A stretch of 64,000 nt of DNA from Tamarix chinensis (lineage: Eukaryota > Streptophyta > Magnoliopsida > Caryophyllales > Tamaricaceae), in NCBI GenBank assembly GCA_030549775.1, contig CM060178.1:72571152-72635151 (forward strand), in the 5' to 3' direction. A program made the translations under genes and the position numbers. Below are positions 1 through 11,682 of the stretch, in pieces (position 1 is the first letter of the stretch; each line of letters begins with the position of its first letter). A model generated the notes under the pieces. It was not told the DNA's origin. It ran no database searches and was given only the letters and a program-made list of their open reading frames with translations.

Positions 1-84
1 AAGATTGAAAAGGTGATGGGATTATATATTTTGGAACATTTCCTTTTAAACAACATTTGTAGTCGAGCTATTATTTGTTCCATC

Positions 85-1454
85 TTCTTTACAAATCAAT
101 ATTTTTAAGCCCCTTGAATTTGTGACTTGAGACACGGCAACATATAATTAACCATAAGTGAAAACAGACTTCTTAAAAAGAAGACCAACATTTTATAATA
201 ATTAAACTTGACTCTTATTAATGGTCATTGCATATAAGACAATTATGGAGAATTTATGTTTGTTGAACTTTAAAGGAAATCTATAATCATAGGTGTGATT
301 GACATTCTTGGAATCAAAACTTCACTGCCAGAATGGTTGTCGTATAAAATCTTACCTTGTAAAATATGATAACTAAGTCTAGTTAGAACGAAACTTGTCT
401 CATTGCACAATCTAAGTGAGTAATCTTTATTTCTTAATAACATTATAAGTGTGCCAACTTTCAACTTAAGTATATGGTTTGGTAAGCCAGAGCATCGAAT
501 TGCATTTAAAAATTCACATGTATGAACATCGAGGAGAAAATCATTGCTACATTTGAGTATCAAAGCTTAGATATAAGTGTTCTTTAAAGTTATTCATGAA
601 GAGCATATAATCATTTAAAGCATCAATAGCATCAAGTGTAGGAGCTAGGATAGACCTTTCCTATAAGTAAGAAGGGTCAAGATAGTTACTGTTGAATAAA
701 AGAAAAGTGTTCTCAATAATAGTTTCTACTGGATCATCATATGTTGTAAGTAAAAGCTCATTAGGGATGTCTATTATGGCATGGCCATTATTTGTACCAC
801 CAAGTTTTCCACCTCCTATACTAGCAATCCATTCTGCAAAATCATGTAGCTTGTATAGTTCTTTAGGTTATGTAACATGTTGTAATATCATATTCTTAGT
901 TAATCACAACACTTTACAATCTCTCCAAATATAAGATGAATTTATTGTTGCTTGAACAATCTCTTGCCTAATACCCTTTGGTATAACAGGAAATATTTGG
1001 CGAAAGTCGCCACCAAAAACAACAACTTTACCACCAAATGGCTTATTTAAGCTGTTTGGAGTGGAAAATCTCAATATGTTTCTCATAGTTCGATAAAGAG
1101 CTTCAAAATAATATTTATGAAGCATGGGTGATTCATCCCATATGATCAATTTGCACTTAACAATCAATTCAGCAAGAGAAGCACCTTTTTTAATAATACA
1201 CGTTGAATCCTCGTTTGGTTGGAGTGGGATGCAAAATCGTAAATGAGTTGTTATGTCGCCGAGTATAAGGATGCTATACCACTTGAAGCAACGTTAAGGA
1301 TAATCTCTCCTTTTGACCTTAGTGTTGCAAATAGAGTCTTCCAAATAAATGTTTTACCAATTCCACCATAACCATAAACAAAGAATACACCACCAAAGTC
1401 TGAGTGCATTGTTGATATAATGGTTTCATAAACATGAAATTGCTCATGATTCAT
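85..1454 (-). pseudogene. Helitron-type PIF1-like helicase relic
   Basis: Read on the minus strand from 1454 down, the fragments follow the order of plant Helitron PIF1-like helicases. A Walker A loop GYGGIGKT lies near 1370 with VASSGIAS after it, then a Walker B-like IIWDESPM near 1140, GGDFRQIFPVIPKG near 990, an IPNELLL segment near 770, GLPNHILKLKVG near 480, and AMTINKSQ and YVAVSQV near 200 and 130. These are helicase motifs I to VI of superfamily 1B. Stop codons and frame shifts separate the pieces, so it is not a working gene. The HUH replication initiator part of a full Helitron protein was not found. Whether this belonged to a Helitron or a captured cellular PIF1 gene cannot be settled here; the plant Helitron helicase is the better match in wording. 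Confidence 0.85.
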
Positions 1455-1461
1455 TTTTTTT

Positions 1462-2530
1462 TACAAGATTACTATCATTTTTCTAAGATAATTTTTACAT
1501 GCCTAATAAGTAAAGTTTCCAATAGTTTCAATATCCTTGATGGCACCAATTACCCAAAACATACAAGGTTGTATGGATGTGAAAACATTAGTAAATTACC
1601 GTTAGTAACAATATAGCATAACATATATTCAACACAAAATATAAGATGAAATTTACCCTTCTATATATTACGACTTACCTCATTCTCGATAAGTTCTCTT
1701 ATAGTCTTAAACTGATAACTACCCCTTCGCAATTCATCAGAAACGGTATAAGAAGTTGAGGTTAAAATCTGGTTAATGGAGTTGCTATGTGACTCTAGAT
1801 CGATCACCATACTATCACAAAATAATAACAGGGAAAAATTTAGATATTTTATGCAGGAAAGGGGACTTGGAGAGACTATAATCAAACTAAAATGTTGTAA
1901 TTACTTCTCAAGAAAAGCATTAATTTCCTGTAGAGCTTCATTAATGATAAGTTTTGTGACGTTGAATGTTGTGTTGCAACATATCTTGCCTATAGAAATA
2001 TTATTAAATAATTTATAAGAAACTATAAGATGCAAAAATATATTTACCTAATATAGGATTGGCAAAAAAAATGATGTATTTAAACATGTGAAAGAATTCT
2101 TCGGCAACACAAAATTGCACTATAATAATAACGACTTTTATATCCTCATCACATTTTACCCTCTCTTTATCTAGATAGGACATCAAATGATCCACATAAT
2201 TAGTCCACAAAGTACACAGTAATTCTTTGTTCTTAGACAAAAAAAGATCAACATCGACATAATATTATATTATTTTTCTTTCATCGTAAATTGCATATGA
2301 AAAAGTGAGAAGGTGATATAATGTGGGTTTGCCAAAACAATGTCAATTTTCTTAGTTAAGTCTATCCCTTTTTCCCAAACAATTACATAATAATAATATG
2401 CAGATATTACCCAAACCTCCCAATAGCGACATTGTCAGGGATATAATGACCACTTATCAAATCAAAAATATTCTTACACTTGAAAATATCCTTAGGAAAA
2501 TCATCATCTACGACTTTAGTAATAGCTATC
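1462..2530 (-). pseudogene. RPA70/DUF223-like OB-fold relic
   Basis: Directly upstream of the helicase relic on the same strand are pieces that resemble the plant replication protein A large-subunit-like (DUF223) family: FDLISGHYIPDNVAIG near 2450, CTLWTNYVDHLMSYLDKE near 2200 with VVIIIVQFCVAEEF after it, KTIRELIEN near 1700, and VIGAIKDIETIGNF followed by a CKNYL-type cysteine segment near 1520-1560. The order equals OB-fold, linker, next OB-fold with zinc-ribbon start. Stops and shifts break the frame. RPA-like genes are known passengers of plant Helitrons, which fits the neighbour. No start codon or intact exon could be set. Recognition is from memory of the family, so boundaries are approximate. 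Confidence 0.6.
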
Positions 2531-3410
2531 CTCTTAATAAATTTTATTCTTAAAGGATTAGATGTGATTTGTACTTTTCCTTGTCACGCATGCTCAACTA
2601 AAATCTTGTTTATGGCATATATCCTTCCTTCATTCAGTATATCCTAAAACTTCCTGATGAGCCTTTGGTCTTGGACATGGAGATGGATATGATCACATTG
2701 ATAGACCACAAAAAATTAATGGCATTAGTTTGATAATACCATACGCAGCAAAAAAGTACCAATGTATTAATCATAAACATAATTTAATAATAACCACTCA
2801 CCTCTTTATCGTATAATACACATTAACAAGGATCTTAAAATCTAGCGGTGGTATATTTTCAGACACCTCTTGCTTTCACAACCCATTCAAATTTTGATCG
2901 AGTACATTCCCTAAAAAGCTTGAAATGAAGTTTTATGATATAATCATGTTGAAATTTGCAAGTAAAAAACTCAATGGAACACAAATACACAGTAACATAA
3001 AGAGACGTATATTCCTTCTCTCTAACCAAAATCAATCAATGTTATTAATTATTTAAATCCTTAATTGTATGTTGTTTCTAATCAATTGATCTTTTCATCT
3101 CCTATTCAGATTGTACATGTTTAGCAGGATATTTAATAGTATGTGCTGGAATAATACAGAGTTATTATGGGGGAGGATGGCTAACTGTTGCTTCTATGCA
3201 AATGTAATAGACATTTATTTTTTGTATTTTTAATGTGTTTATTTTGATTATAATGTAGAAAAATTAATTAATGTATATTAATTACTCACTAATTTTATAA
3301 CTCCAATAAATGCTAATAGATGGATCTTTTGGTCTTTCTATGCAAATTATAGATAATCGATTGGATTTTTCATATGCATTTTGTTTGATTAAACAAAGTG
3401 TTCCCACGCG
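2531..3410. other. AT-rich stretch without a recognised gene
   Basis: No reading frame with protein-like composition was seen on either strand. The left part may still be decayed Helitron or RPA-like sequence, but nothing can be named. Confidence 0.5.
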
Positions 3411-3542
3411 TATAAGTTAATGTGTTTATTAATACTATATTTAATCTTTGTAGATTATGTTTTAACTAGTATACCCGTATAAGTTAATGTGTTTATTAAT
3501 ACTATATTTAATCTTTGTAGATTATGTTTTAACTAGTATACT
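3411..3542. repeat. 67-bp perfect tandem duplication
   Basis: A block starting TATAAGTTAATGTG at 3411 is repeated from 3478. The period is 67 bp and about 65 bp of the two copies are identical, ending in CTAGTATAC. The identity implies a recent duplication. Confidence 0.9.
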
Positions 3543-3639
3543 TATTTATATGTTTTATTATGTGAATTATAATGTAGGAGAATTTAAGAAGTTGATTATG
3601 AGGAAGGAATAGTTGATTTGGGCAGGAACATGAAATCAT

Positions 3640-3995
3640 AATAAGTGGGAAGAAAACCTTTCGTGCTAAATTTGAGGTTATCTAATAAATTCTCATGAGC
3701 CGACGTCCCCGACCTGAAGGTCTTTGTCATTCACGTCCAAGTCTTGATGTTTCTACATATATAGTTTATAGTTGCCCTGATGCATCTAAGGAATGGAGTG
3801 ACATTTAAGTCCACCGGAACTATAATTATTCAAATTCGCGGAATCGCGGAGGCCGCCATGTATATCCAACAAGCCACGCGGTGATACCACGGGGACTCCG
3901 TCGGTATATCAATGTCCTTTTTTATTTGGTCTTCCACAAGTCACTTCTGCCGCAAACCTCCGTCTTATGTCCAAACAAGAAGGGTCGGTCATTTA
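3640..3995 (+). other. Unexplained GC-richer island
   Basis: This block stands out from the AT-rich surroundings. From ATG at 3697 a 37-codon frame opens (MSRRPRPEGLCHSRPSL...) and closes with TAA at 3808; the same frame then reads on without a stop for several dozen codons. The composition looks like coding sequence, but no family was recognised. It could be a transposon or gene fragment. Confidence 0.3.
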
Positions 3996-4578
3996 CTAGT
4001 CGGCTTGTTTATTGATCTGATTATTTATAACTAATTTATTCATTTTTATTCTGACAAACTTTTTTGTTTAATTTTAAAGAAAATTTTTAAATTATTATTA
4101 CATTTTATCATTATTTATTATAAAGTTGAGATAAAATTGATAGAACATAGACCAAAAAAATAAAAGTAAATGAATATATATATATATATATATCATTTTT
4201 GTTTTCGTCACATACTTTAACCAAAAAAATTTCTAACAGAAATAAATTATTCAATCGTAGCTAGACATCATTATTATATCTACTTTCAATCATTATTATA
4301 ATGAAGACTTACTTTCCAAATAATTTAGGCTTTGTTTGTTGATCTAATTATTTCTCACTAATTTACTCAATTTTTTATGACATGTTTGTTTGTTTCCTTC
4401 AAAAAAAAAGTTTAAAATTATCATTTTATTTTATCATATTTATTAGAAAATATTTTTTTTAAAAATAAAACATATAAAAAAGTAATATATATATAAACTT
4501 ATTTACTTGTAGATAGATATCATGATTATGTCAAAAAAAATTGCCATCGATAATGAAAGCTTACTTTTTAGTTGTGTA
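3995..4578. repeat. Old tandem duplication, unit about 330 bp
   Basis: Two diverged direct copies lie at about 3999-4325 and 4329-4578. Both run from GGCTT(T)GTTTGTTGATCT-like sequence through TTTATCAT..TTTATTA to a block ending GAA(G)CTTACTTT. The first copy holds a short TA microsatellite at 4172-4192. The unit may be an AT-rich MITE inserted or duplicated in tandem; no clean terminal inverted repeat was found. Confidence 0.55.
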
Positions 4579-5440
4579 TCTTGAACAACCTCCTAAACTT
4601 ACCTGAAGTTTGCATGATCACAAATGTAAGCTTCAAATTAGATTACCTAATGAGCCGTTTGCTAGTTCTAAATACCAATCTACTGGCTCAATCAAGTATT
4701 ATTGAATTGATTATGTCTTTAGTCATGCTTAAAAAAATCCTCATAATTCATATGAACAAATTATTTATAACATACCCATTTTTATCTGAAAAATATGCCT
4801 ACAAGGGCTTATTATTACTATTATTTATAGAAATGTAAGTACACGCCATTATAATAAATATAGTTCCAACAATGATATACAAGGTTACCAACAAAATTGA
4901 TACATATAGTCCCAATAATATAATACAACTAATGTCGGAAGACGCGTATGCAGGGCCCCAACTATCAGATAAAAATAAACTAATTAAATAATGTGATGGA
5001 AAATTTAACCTAAGGTATGTTCTACGGCCAAGTGGTCGTCATCATTTACCCTTAGGTAACTGGTTGGAGGTTTGTGTCCTGACTCCTGACTGAAATTATG
5101 GGGGGAGGAGGGAAGTAAATTAAAAGTCATATTAATATTAAATAAATGGCATACAATTAGTTTTATTATTTTTTTTATATATATTTATTTATCCATTTTT
5201 CAGTTGAATGTCAATATACGCCTAGATCAACTAGCTTGTGTTATAAATAATGGATGCTTTATTACTTCAAATGTTATTATAGGAACATCCCAAAATAAAA
5301 TAACTAACAAATTATGTGATACAATATTTACTATCCTTACTCTTTAAATTACTAATTTACTATTAGTTCTAACTAATTAATGTTGAATGCGTTTTAGGTT
5401 CAATATTTCAATAATTATATCATAACTCGAAATGGATTAG
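4579..5440. other. AT-rich stretch without a recognised gene
   Basis: A short open frame near 4572-4838 has no recognisable domain and its hydrophobic composition follows from the high T content. The SINE-like block at 5020-5085 is listed separately. Otherwise nothing could be identified. Confidence 0.5.
5020..5085 (+). repeat. Possible SINE head (tRNA-like A and B boxes)
   Basis: GGCCAAGTGGT at about 5028 resembles a pol III A box, and GGTTTGTGTCC at about 5069 differs from the B-box consensus GGTTCGANTCC at few positions. The spacing of about 40 bp suits a tRNA-derived SINE. No tail or target duplication was recognised, so this is a weak call. Confidence 0.3.
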
Positions 5441-5743
5441 AAATGTCATCACACGGTCTGAAAAGGGAAGTAAAATGGAGAACTTTCTTCTTTATTTGTA
5501 GCGATCATCATAACATATGTCCTTATATATGGCAGCCTGCCTACCTATCTATATGGCAACCGGAGTATATCTACATTGATCCATTACTCCCGTCCACCAT
5601 AATCTCAGATCTTAATTGCTGGTCCGCAATTTCGATCACAGAAAGTCAACAAATCACCATTATTTATCTCTACATAATACTATATTATACACAGATACCC
5701 TTAAGATCCCATCGCCTATCTATCTATCACTATATCCTGCAAA

Positions 5744-5755
5744 TATATATAAATA
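5744..5755 (+). promoter_or_regulatory. Probable TATA box of the PRA1 gene
   Basis: TATATATAAATA lies about 130 bp before the start codon at 5887. A transcription start about 30 bp downstream would give a leader of roughly 100 nt, which is CT- and C-rich as in many plant leaders. Confidence 0.55.
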
Positions 5756-5886
5756 AATAACTATTCATACCTCATCACTGCCCCCACGTTTTCTTCTTTC
5801 GCACCGCAGCACCAATTGCGTTTTCTCCCTCTCCTTCAGCGGCAGCGGCACCATTCGTGCCAAAACCCCAGGGCTTCGCTCCATCC

Positions 5887-6477
5887 ATGACGTCCTACAC
5901 GCCAATCACCTCCTCTTCCGCCACCAACACCACCGCCCCCACCCCTCTCTCCACCAACCTCGATTTCATCTCCCGCGCTAAACGCCGCTTCTACTCCGGC
6001 CTCGCCACTCGCCGTCCATGGCGTCAGATCTTCGACTATCACTCGCTCTCTGCCCCTCGCAAGCTCTTCCCCGACGCCTTCTCGCGGCTCAAGACGAATC
6101 TCTCCTACTTCCGAATGAACTTCGCGATGTTTGTCCTTTTCGTGCTCTTCATCTCGCTCCTCTGGCACCCCGTCTCGCTAATTGTTTTCATTGTCATGAT
6201 GGCCTTGTGGCTGTTCCTCTTCTTTTTGCGCGAGGAGCCGCTGATGGTGTTCGGGAAGACGGTCGACGATCGGATTGTGTTGGTTGTTCTGGGAGTGCTG
6301 ACGCTGGTGTTTCTGTTTCTGACGAATGCGACTCTGAATATTTTGGTGTCGGTTGGGGCCGGATTGTTGGTCGTGGTGCTTTATTCGGTTTTCAGGAGGA
6401 CGGATGATTTGTTTTTGGACGAAGAAGCCGCTGAAGAAGGTGGATTGGTAGCTCGGGCTGGCGGCGCTGTGAGGTAG
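5887..6477 (+). CDS. PRA1 family protein (prenylated Rab acceptor)
   Basis: A single uninterrupted exon encodes 196 residues from ATG at 5887 (MTSYTPI) to TAG at 6475-6477. It matches the PRA1 family, small membrane proteins of the ER, Golgi and endosomes that bind prenylated Rab GTPases and affect vesicle traffic. Seen in the sequence: a Ser/Thr/Pro-rich N-terminus, a basic segment (AKRRFYSGLATRRPW, 31-45), the family segment NLSYFRMNF at 71-79, four hydrophobic segments in two pairs at about 78-93, 95-114, 129-146 and 148-167, with the polar loop REEPLMVFGKTVDDR between the pairs, and an acidic tail (DDLFLDEEAAEE). Length and lack of introns fit plant PRA1 genes, probably the E/F group. A GTG at 5857 is in frame but an ATG start is expected. 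The coding part is much more GC-rich than its flanks. Confidence 0.93.
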   Translation: MTSYTPITSSSATNTTAPTPLSTNLDFISRAKRRFYSGLATRRPWRQIFDYHSLSAPRKLFPDAFSRLKTNLSYFRMNFAMFVLFVLFISLLWHPVSLIVFIVMMALWLFLFFLREEPLMVFGKTVDDRIVLVVLGVLTLVFLFLTNATLNILVSVGAGLLVVVLYSVFRRTDDLFLDEEAAEEGGLVARAGGAVR

Positions 6478-6750
6478 ATTCGAGACCGGTTGGTTTGATT
6501 GATGAGTTGTCGCGAAGGCTCGATGGTTTTCTTCTCGAGCTGTTTTTTCTTTTCTTTTTTTCTTTTTTCCTATTTGTTTTATTGCTCGGTGTATATTTTG
6601 GTAGATTTTTTTCTTTTAATTTTTATTGAAAGTCAATGATTCGGTTGATTGATTGTAATCGTTTTTGTATCGGATGTATGCTGTAATTGTTGATTATAAA
6701 CTTGCATTTTCATCCCAATCGAAGTTGATAAAATCGTGGCGGATGTGTTT
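6478..6750 (+). other. Probable 3' UTR of the PRA1 gene
   Basis: T-rich sequence after the stop holds TTGTAT/TGTA-type far-upstream elements near 6664-6685 and A-rich blocks (TAAAAT) near 6730. This fits a plant polyadenylation region, but the cleavage site cannot be fixed. Confidence 0.4.
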
Positions 6751-6994
6751 AGGTGCACTTCATTTTATTTTATTTTTTTATAATAACTCTTTAGTATTTT
6801 AACATTTTTACTGACACTAGTTTTTAAGATCATAAGCTAGAAAAAGATATAAATAAATAAATATATTGGATCATGGCCCTTCCGACTTGGTAATTAAAAA
6901 ATAAAAATAAATAAATCAAACTATTAAGCCCAAAACTCTCCCATTGTTGGTATAATTTGACATGTCATCGTCTAAAATGACTCGATCGTACGTA

Positions 6995-7320
6995 GCGTAA
7001 ATTCTCTGCAGCAGAATTCCAGCTAATTACCCTTACGACACACTTTTGGAGGCTTGTAGCTCGTCGATGGCCCTCTTTGAATCCCGGGCGTTGGTTTATA
7101 ATTTTCGCGAGATTAACCGAATGGCCGATTGGCTGGGCTCCTGCGTGGTGGTCTTGATTTGGTGTCCATTTTTTCATCATCCTAGATTTTGTTTGACTGA
7201 GTTGGAACCATTAGTTGGGAAAGTAATTTCTTTTATTCCTATCCTTCTTATTTCGCCCGCGGAGGATGTGGGGGAGGGGGGGGGGCTTCCTTGCGAATCA
7301 CCCCTGGTGTTGAAGTCATG
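6995..7320 (+). pseudogene. RNase H-like domain fragment (non-LTR retroelement type)
   Basis: The plus-strand frame reads PYDTLLEAC..., then YNFREINRMADWLGSC, then FHHPRFCLTELEPL. The middle part is the C-terminal end of the plant RNase H-like domain, normally H-x-x-R-E-x-N-x-x-A-D-x-L-A, common in LINE polyproteins and in reverse-transcriptase-derived host proteins. Only this end is present and no reverse transcriptase was seen next to it, so it is a fragment. A run of G near 7273 follows. Confidence 0.6.
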
Positions 7321-7329
7321 TTAATGTCA

Positions 7330-8690
7330 TATATGGCTGAAATATACTTTTAAGGCTCTCAACTATTATGTTTCAGAAATTTAAGGATCTCTATGATAGT
7401 TTCTCCATATCTATTTTAGAGATTTCTTAGTTTGTCTGATTATAAATATTCATAAGTTTGTCATTATAAGACACATTTTAATAATAAATTTAAAAGAAAT
7501 AATGATTGATATATGTGGGTATCGACAAGTTTAAGATAAAAATTAAATGCCCATGTAGATACTCGCATAGAGTATTTTGTAATAATAATGTCAAATTAAA
7601 GTTTTGTGAAAAATAAGTAGTAGAATGGCAAATAATAAACACACGATTAATAGTAGTTCAAGAAACTTTATAAAGTTTCTCTACATCCACTACTAAAATG
7701 TTTTGTCTTTTGAATTTGAATCTATATTTATTTATAGTGGGTGTTTAATGATGATCTCTCCTCTCTTAGTTTATGAGCATACAATCTCAATGATCCTCTA
7801 GGAGATGATTTACACTTTACCTAGTTATCCTATCTAGGTTTATGAAACTTCAATATCAATGACCTCTCTTAGGAATGCTAAACAACACACTACTCTTCAT
7901 TTATATTTGACATGATGAGTTTTAATGAATACAATAAAAATCTTCACTGAATAGCATATGAAAGTGAGTAATCACTAGTGAGTATTTTTATCTAGCTAAA
8001 TAAATGATAATTACAAGTGTATGAGCACTCTAGCTAAATATGAAGGACAAATTGAGCACTAGAGAAGTTTGATTTGGATTTAAAAGTGTAAAATCAAAAC
8101 ACTCTTTGATTCTTTGTAAAATATAAAAATAATAATTTTAGAAGAGTTGTATTATCTTAATTGATGTCTATTAAAGTCTAACAACTCTTATTTATAGTGT
8201 TAAAAGATTGAAAAAATTGGCACTAGTTGTTGGGTATAAAAGGTACTCAAACAGTCAAATTATAACAGATAGAAAATTTCAGAAATATCCAGACTAGTTG
8301 ACTAGTTTTGACAAATCAGTCAATTAGTAGAATAGTTTTCAACACTAAACACCTTTACAAAAAAGGTCATAACTTGAATTACAGACCTCCAAATTGTATG
8401 TTGTCTTTTTTGTTGTAAAGTAGACATCATAAGATTTGCAAATAAATACTATTTACCAAAAAATAATGTCTATATAATTTATGGTGAATTTTACAAATTA
8501 GATCATATGCAAAACTACTTAAAATAAAAATTAATTTGAGACAACATTTTGCACAAATGCTTGAAAATATTTTTGATGCGTGATATCACTTTAAGATATT
8601 TTAAAATTATTTTTAAATAGGATTATAAATATCAAATAATTGAAAATTATAAGTGCTCAATATGTAAATCATATGTACATAAAATCTAAA
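7330..8690. other. AT-rich stretch without a recognised gene
   Basis: No protein-like frame was seen. The expected 3' LTR and integrase of the gypsy relic to the right are not recognisable here, so that element is truncated or overwritten. Confidence 0.5.
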
Positions 8691-8719
8691 ACTGTAACAT
8701 ACTTCTTGAAACTTGAGTC

Positions 8720-9890
8720 TTTGTCATATGTGCTATAGTCAGATCATGTGCCATTAAGCTTCTCACTAAAAAAGGCCACATGCCTCCCTTATTGAAACAA
8801 AATAGCCCCAATCCCAACTCCACTTGCATCACACTCAATCTCGAATACTTTATCAAAGTTGAGTAGGCATAAAATGGGGGGCTCGCTCAACCTATTTTTG
8901 ATTAGGTTGAATGCTTCTTGTGCGGGTTTGGTCCATTGAAAGGCCCCTTTTTTAAGACATTCAGTAAGAGATACTAAGAGCGTGCTAAATCCCTTTATAA
9001 ACCCCCTATAAAAATAGGCAAGTCCATGAAAGGATCTAACATCGGTAATGGATGTAGGTGTAGGTCATGTTCTCATTGCCTCCACCTTTGACTCATCCAT
9101 TGATAATCCATGCTTGGATACAACAAACCCTAAAAAGGTGCCTTGAGCACATAGAAGTCACACTTTTCTAGCTTTCCATACAACTTATTGTTCCTAAGAG
9201 CTAATAATACAAGCCTTAAGTGCCTTACATGATCATCTCAAATAGAGGAAAATACAAAAATATCATCAAAATACACAATTAAAAATTTTAAAAAGAAAGT
9301 TCAAAGGATTTCATCTATGAGTCTCATGAAGGTACTCGGTGCATTTGAGAGCCAAATGGCATGACTAGCCACTCATAGAGCCCTCTCGTGGTCTTGAAGG
9401 TGATCTTCCACTAATCTCCCTCCTTTCATTGGAATTTGGTAGTATGCACTTCATAAATTGATTTTGGAGAAGATACTAGCCCCATACAAACAATTCAACA
9501 TATCATCAAGCCTAAGTATTTGATACCTATACTTTATAGGAATGTTGTTGATGGCCCTACTATCCACACACGTGTACATTATTCCATCCTTCTTGGACAC
9601 TAATAGGGCCGAAACCGCACAAAGAATTAAGGATTCCCCTATGATACCCTTTTGTAATAACTCCTCAACTTACCTTTAGAGTTTCATGGATTCTTTAGGG
9701 TTACACTTATAAGCCAGTTTGTTTAGGAGTGTTGCACTAGGGGAAAAGTCAATTTGGTGCTCTATGCCTCTTAAGGGAGGCAACTCACTATGTAAGCCAT
9801 TTGGAAAAACATTCACAAATTCCCCTAGTAGATGCTTGACTAGAGGGTTAAGGGGTTGTTTTTTTCTTATTAGCTTCAAGTATTAACAAC
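8720..9890 (-). pseudogene. Reverse transcriptase/RNase H relic of the first gypsy element
   Basis: From 9879 down: HLLGEFVNVFPNGLHSELPP and GIEHQIDFSPSATLLNK mark the RT entry. Further down are the DVRSFHGLAYFYRGFIKGF block near 9030, then CLLNFDKVFEIECDASGVGI near 8840, the RNase H start, and SEKLNG near 8730. The central RT including the YxDD region (about 9230-9300) is badly decayed. Not functional. Confidence 0.8.
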
Positions 9891-10019
9891 AAGTATAAGG
9901 CCTTCCCTTTATCTAAGGACCTTTCCACCCTCTTCCCATCAACAAACAAAGACTTTTTTTTTCTTTCTTGCCATCCCTAAAAAATGAGGAATGATAGCTA
10001 AGGGGTGTAAGTATAATAT

Positions 10020-10400
10020 TTTTACTAGCATACACCAAGCTATATGTGTTCCTCCTACCATTATGTTTTACATTTCTATCAAATTATCATGGTTTACCTA
10101 ACAACAAATAACATGCATCCATGGGAATGATCTCAAAAACAACACGATCTTGGTAGGTCTTCTCTGTAGAGAAAGGCATGACCACTTGCTTGGTAACTTC
10201 AACCATAGAACCATTGTTAAGCCTTTGTACCTTGTATGACTTGGCGTGCTATTGAGTTGGCAAATTCAGCTTTTCCACTAGGTTGGTGGAGTCTACATTC
10301 ACACAAATTCCCCCATCCACAATGAGGGAATATACCTTACCAAGTATGGTGCACTTGGTATGGAAAATGTTCTCCCTTTGGGACTACTCTTCAATAGCTT
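10020..10400 (-). pseudogene. Aspartic protease relic of the first gypsy element
   Basis: The minus strand reads KVYSLIVDGGICVNV near 10310 (D-G-G in place of the usual D-S/T-G, as in many plant gypsy proteases), then NLVEKLNLPT, and VVFEIIPMDACYLLLG near 10120, which is the second conserved block. Stops interrupt it. Confidence 0.65.
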
Positions 10401-11485
10401 CTCTCGTTTATAAGACTCTCCTCACCATTAGGGACTCCCCCACATCTGGTGGCACTTCTTCTACTTCTGTTACTCTTTCTATGGTCGCTTGGGACTCGAA
10501 TGATTCTTCCTCTATTTTGGCCTCCTCTAGGTCTAGTAAGGTCATGACTCTTTTGTTTGGACATTCACTTTGATAATATCCAATTCCTTGGCATTTGAAA
10601 CACCACACTCCCTTAGTTCGACTAGCTTCACCCATTTCTAACTTTCCCTTCCCTTTAACTTCAAAAGGTTTGAGGTTAGGGTTAGATTTCAGTATCTTCT
10701 TAAGGGAGGTAAGTATTTAACCTCATACTTCGAACTCTTGAACCCCTCTTCTATTTTTAATGCTTCTCTACTTTAATAGCCAAGTGGAACAACTCATCCA
10801 AAATATAATACTTGTAGAGATCCACCTTTCTACTAATACCTCCCCTCAATCCTCCTATAAACCGAGACATGGTATGCTCTTCTACCTCCTCCAACCCAAG
10901 CCTTATGATAGTTCTCTCAAACTCCCAAATATATTCTTCCACACTCAAAGACCCTTATCTTAAGGAATACATTTTGTTGTAAAGGTCTTGAGTATAAGGA
11001 GATGGCAAAACCCTTCTCCCACCATAAGGAATCATGTCCCTTAAGTTTAAGGACTACAACCTTGAATGACCTCTCGTCATCTAAAACTCTAGCCTCAAAC
11101 AAACGGTTACATATTTCCCACTCCAAAAACTCCTCTGGATTATGGGATCCATCAAATTCAGGGACTTCAAATTTGAAATCACTAAGAGGCTCCCTCCTTC
11201 TCAACATGTCCTTCAAAAGGACCTAAGAGAATTTCTAGAAGATGAGCTATTATCAATTGTCTCATCCCTTATACCATTCATCCTTTCTTCTCTTTGAGGT
11301 ATGGGACTCCTTGTCTGTCGAGGGTTAGCATTAGGTACAAATGACTCAAACATACCTAATACTCTCCTCATGTTCACTTGTAATGCCTCGATTGCTCTAT
11401 CCCTTCTCAAGTTGTGAGGCTCCTCAAAACTTAAGCCTTGGGATACAGACTGGTCTTCCATGTGCCAAGCTTGTTTTGCACACAA
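10400..11485 (-). pseudogene. gag relic of the first gypsy element
   Basis: Fragments in order: an N-terminal region with RRDRAIEALQVNMRRV near 11370; FKFEVPEFDGSHNPEEFLEW near 11130 and LKGHDSLWWEK near 11020, the retrotransposon gag core; MSVEEYIWEFERTIIRLGLE with FIGGLRGGISRKVDL at 10800-10948; and a CCHC zinc knuckle CFKCQGIGYYQSEC near 10580. At least two frame breaks lie between them. Gag forms the virus-like particle; the knuckle binds RNA. Confidence 0.8.
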
Positions 11486-11667
11486 AAAGACTACACCTAA
11501 AAGGAATGTAAGGTGATATATGGTAAGAAATGGTTTGGATTTGTGACCAAAGGGTTAAGTGGTCGAAAGAAAACAAGGAAGGAATTTTATGGACAGTTGA
11601 TGATGATTGTAAATTTCAAAGGAGAGACGACAAAGAAGAAGAAATACCCCAAACTTACTAACCTTGA

Positions 11668-11679
11668 GCTTTGATACCA
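11668..11679 (-). other. Primer binding site, initiator-Met tRNA type
   Basis: The minus strand reads TGGTATCAAAGC, one base off the plant tRNA-iMet complement TGGTATCAGAGC, three bases after an LTR end ...GCATCA. It fixes the orientation and the LTR border at 11683. Confidence 0.75.
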
Positions 11680-11682
11680 ATT

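Larger units (their letters stand above)
8700..11682 (-). mobile_element. Decayed Ty3/gypsy retrotransposon internal region
   Basis: On the minus strand the order is primer binding site, gag, zinc knuckle, protease, reverse transcriptase and the start of RNase H, which is Ty3/gypsy order. Many stops and shifts break the frames. RNase H is lost after a SEKLNG-like motif near 8720 and no integrase follows. The wording of the gag and RT entry (LPPLRGIEHQIDFSPSA) is typical of plant gypsy elements. Its right LTR begins at 11683 and is interrupted by the long element that starts at 12344. The left LTR was not found. Confidence 0.85.

Noticed and set aside
4572..4838. 88-codon hydrophobic frame
   Set aside because: T-rich composition and no recognisable family.
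5443..5760. 105-codon open frame upstream of PRA1
   Set aside because: It overlaps the probable TATA box and promoter, shows no domain, and has AT-driven composition.
5857..5886. GTG start extending the PRA1 protein by ten residues
   Set aside because: GTG is not used as a normal start in plant nuclear genes, and ATG at 5887 gives the usual PRA1 start.
6018..6407. Second plus-strand frame within PRA1
   Set aside because: A shadow of the PRA1 gene in another frame.
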